This document shows positions 1 through 14,092 of a stretch of DNA of 64,000 nt, piece by piece. Origin of the DNA: Mycosarcoma maydis (taxonomy: Eukaryota; Basidiomycota; Ustilaginomycetes; Ustilaginales); the NCBI RefSeq assembly GCF_000328475.2, contig NC_026480.1:744001-808000 (forward strand), in the 5' to 3' direction. The notes under the pieces are model-generated. The model made no database searches, was not told the DNA's origin, and worked only from the letters and a program-made list of their open reading frames with translations. Each line of letters opens with the position of its first letter. Positions within the stretch are counted from its first letter, which is position 1. The translations under genes and the position numbers were made by a program.

Positions 1-939
1 TGGTACAGTCGAAGAGCATCAATGATCTCGTCCACCACCTCATCATCGTCTACGATCCGATCGATCGATGAAGTGGTGGGACTACAGAGACCATCGCTAG
101 TCGATCCCCGATGTTGCGCTAGTAGAGACCGTTCTCGACGAATCGCCATCCATGCGCGAATGACAGCTGCCAGCACACGAAGACTCGTGCTCATTGTTCC
201 ATGTGGAGGCAGGCGAGGAGCGCCGCCATGCTGGTCGCGTGAATACGTCTCGTAACAGACGCCCTTAGCATCGGGTGAAGACAAATTGAAAGGCCATGCA
301 TACAGCGTCTCTGTCGGTGTGTAAATCAGGGTTACGGTAAGACTCGTGTTTGTTGTCTGAGCATCGGAAGAAATGCCGTTCGATGAAGACCTGCGCTGCT
401 TTGCCTTGGTGATGCTGAGCACCGACCATTGGCTCGGTTGATAGGTCGAGGCGACAGACGATTCGGATTGAAACGGCATGGTCGGAGGAGTGGCAAGTGG
501 CCAAGAGCATATCGAAGAGCAAGGACTCGTGGGCTCTGACGAAGACTTTTTAAGGATGCTGCGAGGAGCCGGTCGTGGACGCCCCTTGTGTGGCGACGTT
601 GAGAGAGCAAACACATGTGGGGCATGTTGTTCGAGCATGGCTGCAGATGAACAGCTGCAGGCAGGCGCAATTATCACGCTCACCTGTCTGTACGCCGTTA
701 GAGGTCCTGTCCAGTGGTCGAGCGCGTTCAAATCTTCAATGCTACTTATGCAATGCGGTGGGATCGCACCTGTGATCCAGAAGAGGCGTACAACTCGGCG
801 GGAATAGCCACTGGAACGAAAGCTGGGCTTATTCGGGAGGAAAGTGGTCGAAATGAAGGATACGGTAGTCCAATTTCTGCTGGATTGCAAGTGTACGGTC
901 GATGGTGGAGTTGGATGTCGCCAAGAAAAGCGGACTGTG
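1..939 (-). CDS. Partial spliced gene at left edge, unknown Ser/Pro-rich protein
   Basis: I do not recognise this protein. Reading the minus strand by hand gives one open frame from 683 down to 1 (no stop), preceded by an exon at about 939-770. The two join in phase across an 86-base intron (684-769) that starts GTGCGA, has a CTAAC branch-type sequence and ends ACAG. The downstream exon encodes a basic Pro-rich stretch (HKGRPRPAPRSILKK), then a folded-looking stretch (SLTVTLIYTPTETLYAWPF), and reaches the edge in an acidic segment (RIVDDDEVVDEIIDAL). The exon at 770-939 begins after a CTTAACCCACTTCAG acceptor (alternative start at 934). The true 5' exon and start codon, somewhere above 940, are not resolved. 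The 3' part lies outside the window. Coding status rests on an uninterrupted, plausible frame plus matching splice phase, not on homology. Confidence 0.6.
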
Positions 940-1674
940 CTGAAGTGGGTTAAGGCTCAGACAGTGAGATGCGATGAGTGCACAGGTGGAGCTAATAAAG
1001 GTGGAGACGTTGAAAGCGATGGAGACAATCAAGGGTATCTGAGGAAGCTGTTGCCAGTCATCTTAAAGAAAACCATGATCGAGCAGTTGGCATCTATGAA
1101 AGGCAAGAGGAAAGGCATGCAGTAGACCTAGCTGACGAGAGAGGGACGGTCCCGCGCGACATGAAGCGGCCCGGACGTTGCAGAAGGGTGTAGAGAGGCT
1201 CTGAGATCAACGGTACTTGGCAGTAAGACTGTAAGCCAGGTGCTACTGGAGAGGACAACGAGGATCCAACGATGATTGACCGGCTCGGCGCTTGGAGAGT
1301 TGGACACGGGATGCATCTTCTCGACAGATCGGCAAGCAACACACAACACACGCCGCATACACAAACTGGAGTGCAACTCGGATCCTTCTGCGCTTCGTGT
1401 CCATCTCGCAGAAATCGCAAAAGTCATCCGAGCGAGCACTCCTCGCAAACGCGAAGGGCTACGACGAATCTCGACGGCAGCCCTGTCCAAGCGCCTGAGC
1501 GACGTTCATGTAGTGTCAACGCCATTGTCACCCTAGCTCAGTGTACGCTAGCAGATAGGCTAAGCTTGTGGGCTGGGAAACAAACGAGAAACAAATCCAC
1601 TTCGAAAGGTCCGATTTTTGGGCTTGAGAATCGTGAATTCAATCAAATCAAGGATACACGGCAGCGGCCAACGT

Positions 1675-1722
1675 GCAACGCGCAACACGCAACACGCAAC
1701 ACGCAATACGCAACGCGCAAGG
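1675..1722. repeat. 7-bp tandem repeat (GCAACAC)n
   Basis: About seven head-to-tail copies of a 7-base unit, GCAACAC, with variants GCAACGC and GCAATAC. It lies in non-coding DNA. Confidence 0.9.
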
Positions 1723-2187
1723 CTGTCAAGACGAGCAAAGTTACGGCGTCCATGATTTTCTGTCCCCGTTCGTGAATCGTGATCAACTTAAAAAAAATAG
1801 TCTCGAATCGATAGTCTGAGACGGCGTTTCAAATCAAGTGCGAGTGAGGCGCTCTTGCGACAAGGTCAAACCACCATCTGAGCGGGTATACCGACATGGC
1901 ATTCACAATCGTGAATAGTATGCTGCACCTATTCGCCTTTGATACGACGAATTCTACTCGACAGGTCTCCCATTCGTGAGGATTAGAGTTAAGAGAATGG
2001 TACAGCGTGATCACCTGACCCGACTAGAGCCCAATTCAGCAGTACGAGGCCAAGCGCAAAACACTTGGGTACATCAGGTGACACGAACAGCTCAGGGCAG
2101 CATGCTCGTGACTCACTCGGCGATCGAATAGAGCGAGAACGCGATCCTCGAGTCAACGCTGAAGAACGATAGTCTGAGTGGCACCAT

Positions 2188-2306
2188 TCACGATTTGTGA
2201 TTGACAATCACGAATAAACGTGAATCGTGAATTGTGAATTGGACTGTGACTCACGACTGGATACACGCCGGTTGATTCACGATTAACGATTCACGATTTG
2301 TGATTG
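2188..2306. repeat. Cluster of dispersed TCGTGA/TCACGA motifs
   Basis: A run of short elements such as ATTCACGATT, AATCACGAAT and GTGAATCGTGAATTG in both orientations, able to pair with one another. Similar clusters recur in nearly all the longer intergenic stretches of the window and I saw none inside the recognised coding regions. Confidence 0.75.
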
Positions 2307-2656
2307 CAACTCCGATCCTCACAAAATATGAAAAGTCGCCGCGTGTGGCAAACTTCGTATCGCCATGGACGATACGAGCACTCATGACTGCATAGCATGG
2401 AAACCAAGCAATTCACACTTTCACAGTGTAAGAAGTTTTCGAAAAAAGATGGTCTTGCGCCGCGCAAACAGTTGACAAGCTTTGAAGATATTCATCGTCG
2501 CTCAAACGTCACAGGCAGGCCGGGCCGGTCGGCTCGTGACAGCTAGAAATCCTGTACATCGGTGACTATAGACGAATAAGAAGTTTGCTTGACGATCCTA
2601 CAAGGCGGTAGACACGTCGTCCGCACACGCAAGGCGAACGTCTTCTGAAGAAATTT

Positions 2657-2711
2657 GAATTCTCTTTCCTCGAATTCTCTTTCCTCGAATTCTCTTTCCT
2701 CGAATTCTCTT
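2657..2711. repeat. 15-bp tandem repeat
   Basis: Three complete copies plus a partial copy of GAATTCTCTTTCCTC. On the minus strand it would encode a Glu/Phe/Arg repeat, but the surrounding frame has no other sign of being a gene. Confidence 0.9.
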
Positions 2712-3621
2712 CTTGCAAGCTCCGACACCGCCGCCTGTCTTTGCTCGACTTGCCAGCGGTGATACATCCTTCATCTAGGAGATTGTGCCGATCAGGACAG
2801 GCGATCCAGCATCGCATATTCGGGACCAACAGCATCGTGACGCCCTTGACCCTCGCGATCTACACAATGGCAAGCCCCCAAGGACTCCGAGGCGAGACGG
2901 GTCGGAAGTACCAAGATGTTCTGCCAAGCGAGGTTAGAGACGGGCGTCTGATAACGGCGGCGTAAACATAAGCCTCATGATGGCGACCCCAGACAGACTT
3001 TGCCGTTCATACGACTCAAGCGCGTGTAGGACACAACTAGAAGGAAAGCTACCGCCGGTGACAAACGCTAGCAGGATTATAGTGGGATCGTCGAGCATAG
3101 AATTCATGTCTCACGATTTTGCGTCTAAGCTACCGACGGCACGGCCTTCTCTTGCTCGGTGGCGCAAAATAGGCAAATGTCGTGCTTTAACTCCTTACAA
3201 GCGAGGCGCCTAACACTGCACGTCACAAACATAGCGAAACACATAGCCGTTGCACCTTAGCGAGGTGGGATCATCCTTCGACAGCTCCATTTCCAAGGCT
3301 TTTCGAATCATGCGACCATTTTCACTAGTTGCCGTGTCTCTAGATACTGGTCAGATCTTCCGTTAGCCCCGGCGATGGTGGAACATAAAGTAGAAAGGCT
3401 ATCCATCTCCACCGAAGCGAGTCGTGTCTTGTTCTTCTTTCTTCCTCGCCTTGAACATGCCGTCGGGTTGCGGGGTAAGCAGGTATCATCTGATAGATTG
3501 CTGCCTTGGTGATGCAGGTGGCTAAGCAGCCTTGCGCATCCACGATCCAGATTTGGCTTTGACAATGTCAGAGCGCACAACTCACGACTTTCCGAGACAA
3601 AATTTCGAGATTCGAGATATG

Positions 3622-3724
3622 ATTCGTAATGTGATTCACGATCGGATAACTTGACTTATTTTCACAAATTCACAATAATTTCACGTTCTTCTCGGCGAAG
3701 TTATTCGTGATTCACGAATCACGT
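3622..3724. repeat. Cluster of dispersed TCGTGA/TCACGA motifs
   Basis: Contains GTGATTCACGATCGG and, at 3703-3724, GTGATTCACGAATCACG. The latter is nearly palindromic and could form a short hairpin. It lies about 530 bases upstream of the MCM3 start. Confidence 0.7.
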
Positions 3725-3829
3725 GCTCCAACGGTTTGTGAGTTTAGGGTTCTGTGTTAGACCTACATACTTGAATCGGCCGACTTGCACGCGCATCTCT
3801 GCTCTCGTCTCGCATACGAAAGGCGGTCG

Positions 3830-3835
3830 ACGCGT
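3830..3835. promoter_or_regulatory. Possible MCB element (ACGCGT) upstream of MCM3
   Basis: A perfect ACGCGT hexamer followed by AAA, 423 bases before the MCM3 ATG, with a related TCGCGTAAA about 30 bases downstream. In yeasts such MluI cell-cycle boxes bind MBF and drive G1/S expression of replication genes including MCMs. Function here is inferred from the motif and the target gene only. Confidence 0.4.
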
Positions 3836-4242
3836 AAACGAGACGGACGCGACGTTTGCGCTGTCGCGTAAATTGGCCCGACGTGAGGGGCTTTTCGAGA
3901 GGATCACGATGTTCTTGGTCTTCTGGGAGCACGCGCACAAGGGTGTTGTTGGTCAGTGTTTTTTGGTCCTGAAACGCTCCACGAAGGTCAAAGTGCGGAC
4001 CTGCACAAGCATGCAATTTCCCAGTCGTGATCAAAGATTGTCAGTCGGTTGTACCTTGATCTTTGACCTCTTCCTCATCATTCCTGCAAAACAGACGTAC
4101 CTGTACACGTGCAACTCCATCAACTCTTTCGCACATCCTCGTTCCGAATTGATCCTCGAGCCACGCTCTACTCGATCGATTTTCGGTCGCCTCCAGCCTC
4201 AGCGCTATATTGTCATTCGGAAACGTGGTTGCCTATCCTTGA

Positions 4243-6978
<2,736 letters not shown>

Positions 6979-7807
6979 CGCTTTGGTCGTATACCCCGCG
7001 GTGCTTTTGAGCGGAGCGCTCTTTGCCTCACATCTTCTCACGGTCGTCTCACCTGCTCCTTTGACATGTATCTTTTTTGCAACTTCCATGCTTCCGTCTC
7101 ACTGTACTTGTCTCTTTACCGGCTCTCCAGGTTTTGGTGTAACATTCATTGTTGAAAGATTTACCTGCTTGTGTGGGACCTTCTTGTGCGAAGCTTCGCG
7201 TCCGAGGTCGACTCGAAAGTCGACACAGACGTTGACCAACGGACGTGAGCTTACAAAGGAGCACAGAGAGGTTACATCTGGTGTTGCAAAGCAGCACAGA
7301 GCAAGGCACGGCTGTCAACGATTACGAGTCTGTGAGTCACAGTCACGAGTCGTGAGTGTTGCTCAACGAATAACTAACTTGTGTGAAGAGGCTCTGCATA
7401 ACTCGTCTGCAAATCGACAGGCCCAAAAAAGACGCGTCTTTGGGAGAGGGACGACGGGCGCAAATCACCGTGCACGAGTGCGGGGAGCTCAACTCTGCTG
7501 CAGTGTGACAGCACAACCCTTTCAGCTTTGGACGTTGACTCGTCGACAACTGCGGACCCTGTTCACGGTTCCGTGTTCTTGTTCTACCACACCACAGCGT
7601 CATTCTAACATCAGTCGTGATCCATCACGCAGTCCTCGTCTTGCTTTATCACTCAAAGCCAGGCTGCTTGTCTGCCTCGCTACCAAGCTGCATTTTTGCG
7701 TAACACTCTTTCTCGTCCAAGACGTGCAACGACAGCAGAGCGCAACAACTTCATTTCACCAACATCGGCCCCCTGTCCTGGGTGTCCGCAATCCGCTGCT
7801 GACGGTC

Positions 7808-10800
7808 ATGACGATGACGTTTCCTGTCGTCCAGACAGGGTCGAACCTCTTGAACCAAGCGTCATTGCGGCTAGACCTCGACAATCCAAAGCAGACTATC
7901 GCACAGCTCAAAGCCATCCGTAACTCGGTGATTGGCTCCAGAACCAAGAAATCGAATCTAGTCCACACCGGCATCGTTGAACAGCTAGTGCAGCTACTTC
8001 GCATGGATCTCAATTCAACTACCTATGCGTCCGATCTCGTCAGTCTGTCAGCCACCATCGTCGCTTCTCTCGCCAACACCCCGGCGCAGTCAACTCTGCT
8101 CCAGCTCATGAGGTCTGGCACCAACGATGCCCTGCTGTGCTGCCTGCGCAACTTGAGCCAAGAGTTGACTCGTTCCAACCGACACATCCTCGACCAACAA
8201 GATGGTGCCTTTGACGCCCTAAAACTTCTCGAGTCAACGCTCAGGGCGCTCCGCTCGATCCTGCTGTCAGTAGCTGATCAGCTCGCAGCAAGCCCCAGAT
8301 GGGGCATCGGATCGAGCTTCGGCACCAAAGCCGCCGCTTCGGGTGTTGCTCTCGCTCGCGTAGGCTCTGGTGCTGCCGCTTCTAAAATCTTTGGTAAAAG
8401 CAGTCGAGACTCTTTCTCTGCTGGACCGGCTCCAGTGGAAGACATCCTGATGAGCAGCACAAGTCAGGACAATCTTCGAGCAAAGGTAAAAGAACAGCTG
8501 GTCGAGACCGAAGCCGAACAGCAGCGCGAACTGCGTCGTCTATCGAGACTTTTCCTTCACCAAGTCTATGATCCATCCAATCTGCCTTTCTTGCTTGGTC
8601 CTCTCTTTATGTGCCCCGTGCCTGAGCAGCAAGGCTCATCAGCTCTTTCAGCGTCTGCTCGACCCGGAAAGACTCCTTTGTCGACGCAAGCAGGTAGCGT
8701 CTCGATGAGTGCATCTGCGGGCATCGCTTCTCCGCGCATGGCAGAGGTGCACAGATCTTCAGCGGCTTCGACGTTCGCCTCACCTTCGGGATCTACGATT
8801 GACGTCGAATCCTTGCCAATGACGATCAAGACCAAGATTCTCAGCGTGATCGAGATGATCTGCGCCATTCTATCTGCAACCCTCTTCATTCCTGGATGCA
8901 GCACAGATCGAGCAAGCGACGTGTCTAGGTCCTTGGCAGAACAAATATCGCAACGCCGCGAAAGAGTGCTGTCCTTCATCGCATCTGAGAGCCCTTTCGC
9001 ACCCGGCTTTAATCATGAAACCTCATCTCGTGGGCGTACGGAAGCTATCCCCGTGAGCCGATTCTCTCCCGACCTGCAGGCCGAAGTGATCCGCAAAGGA
9101 TCACGCTCCCGTTCGCGCATGAAGGACGCAGAGGGTGGTTCCGACACATTTGACACTCCGCCGCTCGCTCCATCGGATGAGGTCGTCACCGATAGACTGC
9201 GTGCAGACCCCGATCTGGCATCCTCCGCACCTACATCTGTCCTCACAGTTCTACTTGCAGCTGCCGAGTGTGGTTTTGCCAAAGCACAAGAGGCAGCCCT
9301 GTATTGTCTCTCAGAGATCACACGCGACGAGCCGGAAGCATCGTTGCGCCTGTTTCACTGCACCGCACCATCCGGCATGTTCCCGACCTCCGTCCTGCTG
9401 AGCTTGCGCCAGACGAGCAACGCTAACGTCCGACTAGCTGCATTCGGCTGTCTCGCCAACATTGTCAAGGTCCATCCGTTCACTGCCAAGACGAATCAGT
9501 GCGTGCTGGAGGTGCTGATGGAGCTGCTGGATTACACGCCTGCCGGTCTGCCAGCGGCAGGATCGACGGTACCATCATCGCAACTTCAAGGATCGAGTCA
9601 GGTGGAAATCCAAATTCAAGCCGCATTTGCGATCGCTCGACTGGTCGCCGACAATGTCACCTTGCAGACCTTGGCGACGGAAAGCTACAATGCATTGCAA
9701 AAGCTGACTCAGCTGCTCGATCAGGCTTGTAACCGCAGTCAAGCGCCCAGTGGTGCTAAAGCGGAACGTGCAAATGTGTCGACGACTATCCTGGGAAGCA
9801 TTGCGGTCAGCACACGGCGCAATGACACTACAGTTGGCGTTGCACCACCTACCATCGATGAATCTGCCATCCGGCTACGCGAAGCGTGTCTGACAGCTCT
9901 GGCAGCTCTGACGTTCCAGCATGATGAACCGCGTCGAAAACTGATCGATACCGTGCAGCCACCTGTGCTCGCCATGGTTGTTTCGAGTATATCCTATCCG
10001 GCGTTGGGTGTCAGGGTGGCTGCGTGCAGATTGAGTCGAGCTCTATCTCGCAGTCTTTCCATCCTGCGCACCTCGATTGTGGATGCTGGGGTGGCGCCAA
10101 AGTTGGTGGCGTTGCTGCAGGATCCGGAGGAAGAGGAGGTGGTCAAAGTAGAAGCTACGGCTGCGATCTGCAATCTCGTTTTGGATTTCAGCCCGATGAA
10201 GAAGCTGATGCAGGAGTTGGGTGGAGTGGACAGTCTGGTGGAGCTCGCTCACGGTGGTGGACAGAAACAGGACGAGGAGAAGGGGTATACGTTACAAGCA
10301 GCAGCTACCTTGCCTGTCAGCTCTTCCAACAGCACTGGCAAGACGCATCGGGGTGGCACGCATCTGTCCGGATCTCAGCAATTGCGATTGCATGCGTTAT
10401 GGGCGTTGAAGAACCTACTCTCGCACTCGGACACAGCGCTCAAGACAGCCGTGATGGCGAAATTGGATTTTGGCTTCATCGGTACGCTTTGTGAATCGGG
10501 TTGCGAGATGGCGTTCAAAGAGCAAGCGCTCAACATCCTGCGCAATGCGGCGGCGACCAAGGAATCCGACGTGAGCTTTGTGGTGGATGGAATGGGCGGT
10601 GGGACGCGACTCATGTCGATCTTGGAACAGTGTATCTGGCAAGGTCGATCGGCGGGCGAGCCGGGAGCAGCGGTGATCGAACAAGCCGCGTTCGTGCTCG
10701 TTAACCTCGCTACAGGCACGGAGCAGCATAGGCAACTGATCCTCCGATCGCCCAATGTGATGGATGCGCTCGGGTTTTTCTGCAATCATCCCTGGAAGGA

Positions 10801-11074
10801 CATTCGCGTTGCCGCGGCGAGGTGTATTGGCAATCTCTTGTCCAGGTCCAGATCGGCGGCAGTCGCACCAAGTCAAGTGACCGCACCGGTGCATGCCGCC
10901 AATTCCGACACGTTTCCCGACGTGCTTTCCGAAGCCAAGGCTCGCCTCGCTAGTTTCGGCCTCGACGTCAAGATCAGCCAACTCGCCCAGTCCGATATCG
11001 AACTCGATGTCAGAGAAAGGGCAAAGTCGGCTCTCAACAAGCTCGGCATGGATACAAAGTCCACCGTGTCGTAA
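7808..11074 (+). CDS. GID5: Armadillo-repeat protein, GID5/VID28 (ARMC8) type
   Basis: Predicted scaffold subunit of the GID/CTLH ubiquitin ligase, which in yeast degrades gluconeogenic enzymes when glucose returns. The 1088-residue product begins MTMTFPVVQ. The frame is open for 275 codons upstream, but that stretch contains intergenic repeat motifs and no conserved sequence, so the ATG at 7808 is preferred. Near residue 35 the segment IAQLKAIRNSVIGSRTKKSN matches the conserved ARMC8/Vid28 start (lysine/asparagine-rich IGN/S-K motif). The rest is alpha-helical ARM-like repeats, clearest at about 470-560 (AAECGFAKAQEAALYCLSEI) and about 690-1000 (VVKVEATAAICNLVL; IRVAAARCIGNLL), interrupted by Ser-rich loops. 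It is longer than yeast Vid28 (about 920) because of these loops. It lies 829 bases downstream of MCM3 on the same strand. Confidence 0.8.
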   Translation: MTMTFPVVQTGSNLLNQASLRLDLDNPKQTIAQLKAIRNSVIGSRTKKSNLVHTGIVEQLVQLLRMDLNSTTYASDLVSLSATIVASLANTPAQSTLLQLMRSGTNDALLCCLRNLSQELTRSNRHILDQQDGAFDALKLLESTLRALRSILLSVADQLAASPRWGIGSSFGTKAAASGVALARVGSGAAASKIFGKSSRDSFSAGPAPVEDILMSSTSQDNLRAKVKEQLVETEAEQQRELRRLSRLFLHQVYDPSNLPFLLGPLFMCPVPEQQGSSALSASARPGKTPLSTQAGSVSMSASAGIASPRMAEVHRSSAASTFASPSGSTIDVESLPMTIKTKILSVIEMICAILSATLFIPGCSTDRASDVSRSLAEQISQRRERVLSFIASESPFAPGFNHETSSRGRTEAIPVSRFSPDLQAEVIRKGSRSRSRMKDAEGGSDTFDTPPLAPSDEVVTDRLRADPDLASSAPTSVLTVLLAAAECGFAKAQEAALYCLSEITRDEPEASLRLFHCTAPSGMFPTSVLLSLRQTSNANVRLAAFGCLANIVKVHPFTAKTNQCVLEVLMELLDYTPAGLPAAGSTVPSSQLQGSSQVEIQIQAAFAIARLVADNVTLQTLATESYNALQKLTQLLDQACNRSQAPSGAKAERANVSTTILGSIAVSTRRNDTTVGVAPPTIDESAIRLREACLTALAALTFQHDEPRRKLIDTVQPPVLAMVVSSISYPALGVRVAACRLSRALSRSLSILRTSIVDAGVAPKLVALLQDPEEEEVVKVEATAAICNLVLDFSPMKKLMQELGGVDSLVELAHGGGQKQDEEKGYTLQAAATLPVSSSNSTGKTHRGGTHLSGSQQLRLHALWALKNLLSHSDTALKTAVMAKLDFGFIGTLCESGCEMAFKEQALNILRNAAATKESDVSFVVDGMGGGTRLMSILEQCIWQGRSAGEPGAAVIEQAAFVLVNLATGTEQHRQLILRSPNVMDALGFFCNHPWKDIRVAAARCIGNLLSRSRSAAVAPSQVTAPVHAANSDTFPDVLSEAKARLASFGLDVKISQLAQSDIELDVRERAKSALNKLGMDTKSTVS

Positions 11075-11276
11075 AGTGCCGTCGTACTAAGCAAACGATG
11101 TGATCAAATCCTTGTCTAGCTTTTAGTTGTAAGTGATTCGAGCTGGCTGGGTTGGTGTGTGCGTCGAGTTTGAAAAGCGTCATCACAGATCTATCAGGCA
11201 GCCAGACACAGCGTGCGATACTCAAACTAGATGATTGCCACCGTCGTAAAAGAGAAGACATTGTGTGGAGAGCTGT

Positions 11277-12309
11277 CTACTTCTTGGGCTCCTCCTTTGG
11301 CTTAGGAGGGGTGAGCTTAAACGCGTTGGGCTTGTAGCTCTCACCCTCGCCAACCTGTTCCCACGGGCTGTTGGCCTCAAAGTTCCTAAACGCCTGGGTC
11401 AACTGCAGGGGTTCGCTGACGACCCTCTTCTTCTCCTCATCGTACCTGACCTCGGTATAACCTGTGAGCGGGAAGTCCTTCCTGAGCGGGTGACCTTCGA
11501 AGCCGTAATCGGTCAAGATCCTTCTGAGGTCTGGGTGGCCGATGAAAAAGACGCCGTACATGTCCCAGATTTCGCGCTCGTACCAGTCTGCGGATCGGAA
11601 GACGGCAGTTGCCGAGGGTACCGGATGTACCTCGTCTGCATACGTCTTGACGCGGATTCGCGCGTTGTACTGCACCGAAAGCAGGTGGTAGACCACCTCG
11701 AAGCGTTGCGAACGCGTCGGATAGTCTGCACCGCTGATGTCCATGCACGCTCGAAACTGTGTCTGCGTGTGATCGCGCAGGAAACTCAGAGTCGGAATCA
11801 CCGCGTCCGGTGCAACATACAGGGTGAGCTCGTCCTTGACAACGCTAAACTGCTGGATGAATCGAGGCAGACCTGCATACCAATAGCAAATACAGGAATC
11901 GCCCGAATCAAGCACGTGTACCAGTTCGCGGTGCAGCATCACAAGAATGAAAACAGAAACAACATCAGTATCCATCAACGACATAAAAACATGCGTCACA
12001 TTCTGTCCTCCTCTGCTGAGACATACAAGAAGTGATATAGCTGCCGAAATCGTGCAAAGGCCCTGCAATGTCGGTGTACTTGTCGACAGGGTTCGAGCCA
12101 GCCAACTCGATAAAGGGGCTCACAGAGTTGACGCGATCGCCCTTTCCATCACCCTGGATTGTGGGTCGCGCAGACGACCTGGCGACCGAGTGAGAGAAAG
12201 TGCGCACGCCGACGGGAGCCGCTGTCGCAACTCTGAAGCTGGACGAAGTGGCGCTCCTGGCCGAGACGGCTCGGAAGAGTGTGCTAGAGACGAGTGAGCG
12301 GGCCGACAT
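11277..12309 (-). CDS. NADH:ubiquinone oxidoreductase 30 kDa subunit (NDUFS3)
   Basis: Matrix-arm core subunit of mitochondrial complex I. Two exons: 12309-12027 and 11872-11277, separated by a 154-base intron (GTATGT...TATGCAG) with a phase-1 join that restores [12 protein letters not shown], giving 292 residues. The N-terminus ([20 protein letters not shown]) is an Arg/Ser-rich mitochondrial presequence. The body carries the family signature [12 protein letters not shown], then [20 protein letters not shown] and the conserved [16 protein letters not shown]. The C-terminal Lys/Pro-rich tail ([12 protein letters not shown]) is typical of fungal forms. It is transcribed towards the GID5 3' end, about 200 bases away. 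Confidence 0.95.
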
Positions 12310-12870
12310 GATCAAAGAGCAGCCACCGAGGCGATGGTCGATTGGGTTGACCGGATCGAAGGTGGTGAGGTGGCGATGGACGTGTTCGTTGGGTGAAAGT
12401 GACAACGGAAACAGATAGGTCGAGAAGCGTTTGGTGATTCGTGATTCACGATTGCGGGATGAATATTTTGGATGACAAATTGGCGGTTGAACGGTGCGCT
12501 GCGCTGCTCTTGGCTGCAAAGTGGCCACTGTGAGGCCCTACAGCTCGATCGCAGCTCACAACCTTCGCGTTCTTGCGTCGGCTCCGAATTCAAGTACCAA
12601 TTCTTAACGGCCGAAAAGACAAAGTCTAACATGCGCAAAAATGTCTGTGCAGTCGTGAGTTACGACTTCCTCGTTCGGAACACGGCCTCGAAAGCCGCTG
12701 CTACTCCATCCAAGTGTCATAGGACAAGGGTAGTCTCTTCGCATACGTACAACATCACATTGTCAGGCATATCTTCAGACTCGCCTACAGCCTCGCACTA
12801 AAGACACTATATCGAGCTGTTGGTTAGGCTTATTGCAGGCCCAGAACGAGTACGCTTGAAGCGAATCACG

Positions 12871-13710
12871 ATGGCGAGAGCACGAGGTGGATGCGCATCC
12901 GAAGGCTCAGCCGCCTCCAACGAGCCTGACACGGCACAATCGGCGTCTGCCGCCAACACCTTGGCTGCCACATCGACGAGCAGCGAAAACGGGGACACTG
13001 AAACGTCTGCAGCTGGTGGTCCATCCAAAGATTCGTTCTCGTACCACGCTGTCGAACTGGCACCTACTGATGCGCTCCCCTACTTCGACCGAGAACTCGA
13101 ACTGCAGCCTGGCCTTCGGTCGCGTGTCGATGCTTTAATAGCAGAAGAACAAGCGTCCATGTCTCCCATCTCTTCCACATCATCGCGTCTTCCGCCGGTA
13201 TACGAACTTTTCAGCACAAGACCCGATCTACGCACCGAACTCGAACGTGTTGCTTCTGGCCAACCGTCAACACATACCCTCGATACCCACCGCTACACGC
13301 TCCCCTCCCCCACCTCTGGCGAAGCAGCATCTCTGTCTGACTGGCAAGCAGCTGTAGACTCAGCACACGCCCAACTGGGCCATATGGATGTTCGAATGAA
13401 AAACATCGAGCTCCTGAAAAAGTACGGAAGCAACGCCTGGAGGCTGTCCAATTTCCAACAGGAACAAAACATCCGTCTGCTATCCGAACAGCTCGACTTG
13501 GTGAAAGCAGAAACAAGCGAGATCAACAGGCTGAGGCAGAAGAACCACTTGGAGGCTGGCGGTAAGCTGGCCACGTTGAACAAAAGATGGACTGAACTCA
13601 TCTCGAGAGGGCTCCAGCTCGAGGTTGCTAACATCACCACAAGCCAAGAGGTGGATATGCTGAAAAGTAAGAAGCGGAAGCTCGAGACAGAGTTGAGCCT
13701 GTTGGAGTAG
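12871..13710 (+). CDS. Pre-mRNA splicing factor SPF27/BCAS2 (Cwf7) family
   Basis: Predicted core component of the Prp19 (NineTeen) complex, needed for spliceosome activation. The product has 279 residues. An open frame extends 17 codons upstream without an ATG, so ATGGCGAGAGCAC is the start. After a Ser/Ala-rich N-terminal tail (about 1-55), the family signature YHAVELAPTDALPYFDREL precedes a long helical region (about 150-279) with NWR-type motif NAWRLSNFQQEQNI and coiled coils (LTSQE-like heptads; KSKKRKLETELSLLE at the end), as in SPF27. Animal BCAS2 is about 225 residues; the excess is the N-terminal tail and a Ser/Pro loop. The gene diverges from NDUFS3 with a spacer of about 560 bases. 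Confidence 0.88.
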   Translation: MARARGGCASEGSAASNEPDTAQSASAANTLAATSTSSENGDTETSAAGGPSKDSFSYHAVELAPTDALPYFDRELELQPGLRSRVDALIAEEQASMSPISSTSSRLPPVYELFSTRPDLRTELERVASGQPSTHTLDTHRYTLPSPTSGEAASLSDWQAAVDSAHAQLGHMDVRMKNIELLKKYGSNAWRLSNFQQEQNIRLLSEQLDLVKAETSEINRLRQKNHLEAGGKLATLNKRWTELISRGLQLEVANITTSQEVDMLKSKKRKLETELSLLE

Positions 13711-14092
13711 GCAGTGATGCGGTTCATGTGTCGGAATGACAAGGTAATCTGTCAGTTGGGCAAAGCTAAGCTCATGTCTGAGGCATCCGTGTTGCATCGA
13801 ATTGTATTTGTACCCTCCATCAAGCACATTCATATACGCTACTCTTGGTGATATGATCTGGCTGACCTAGAATGTGGGTGCCCTATCTGGCCGAGCCTGA
13901 GCGAGCACCAAGGTCTGTAGAAGAAGCCAGAGGGTTTCCAGCTGAAGCTTTTTTCCGCGTCCCGAGAAATTATTTATAAAGGCGAACAACACAACCGTAC
14001 AACGTTTTGCTTTGGACAATTTTATCCTTGCGCACCTGCCATCAACTTTTGCTCGCCTCTTGGATTTCTCCGAGCAAGACGCACTAGGCCAA

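Noticed and set aside
2543..2767. Minus-strand frame encoding an EFEER repeat
   Set aside because: The protein repeat is only the translation of a 15-bp tandem DNA repeat; the flanks show no gene signal.
11265..12035. 256-codon plus-strand frame opposite NDUFS3
   Set aside because: The minus strand carries the unmistakable NDUFS3 signature, so this frame is a shadow.
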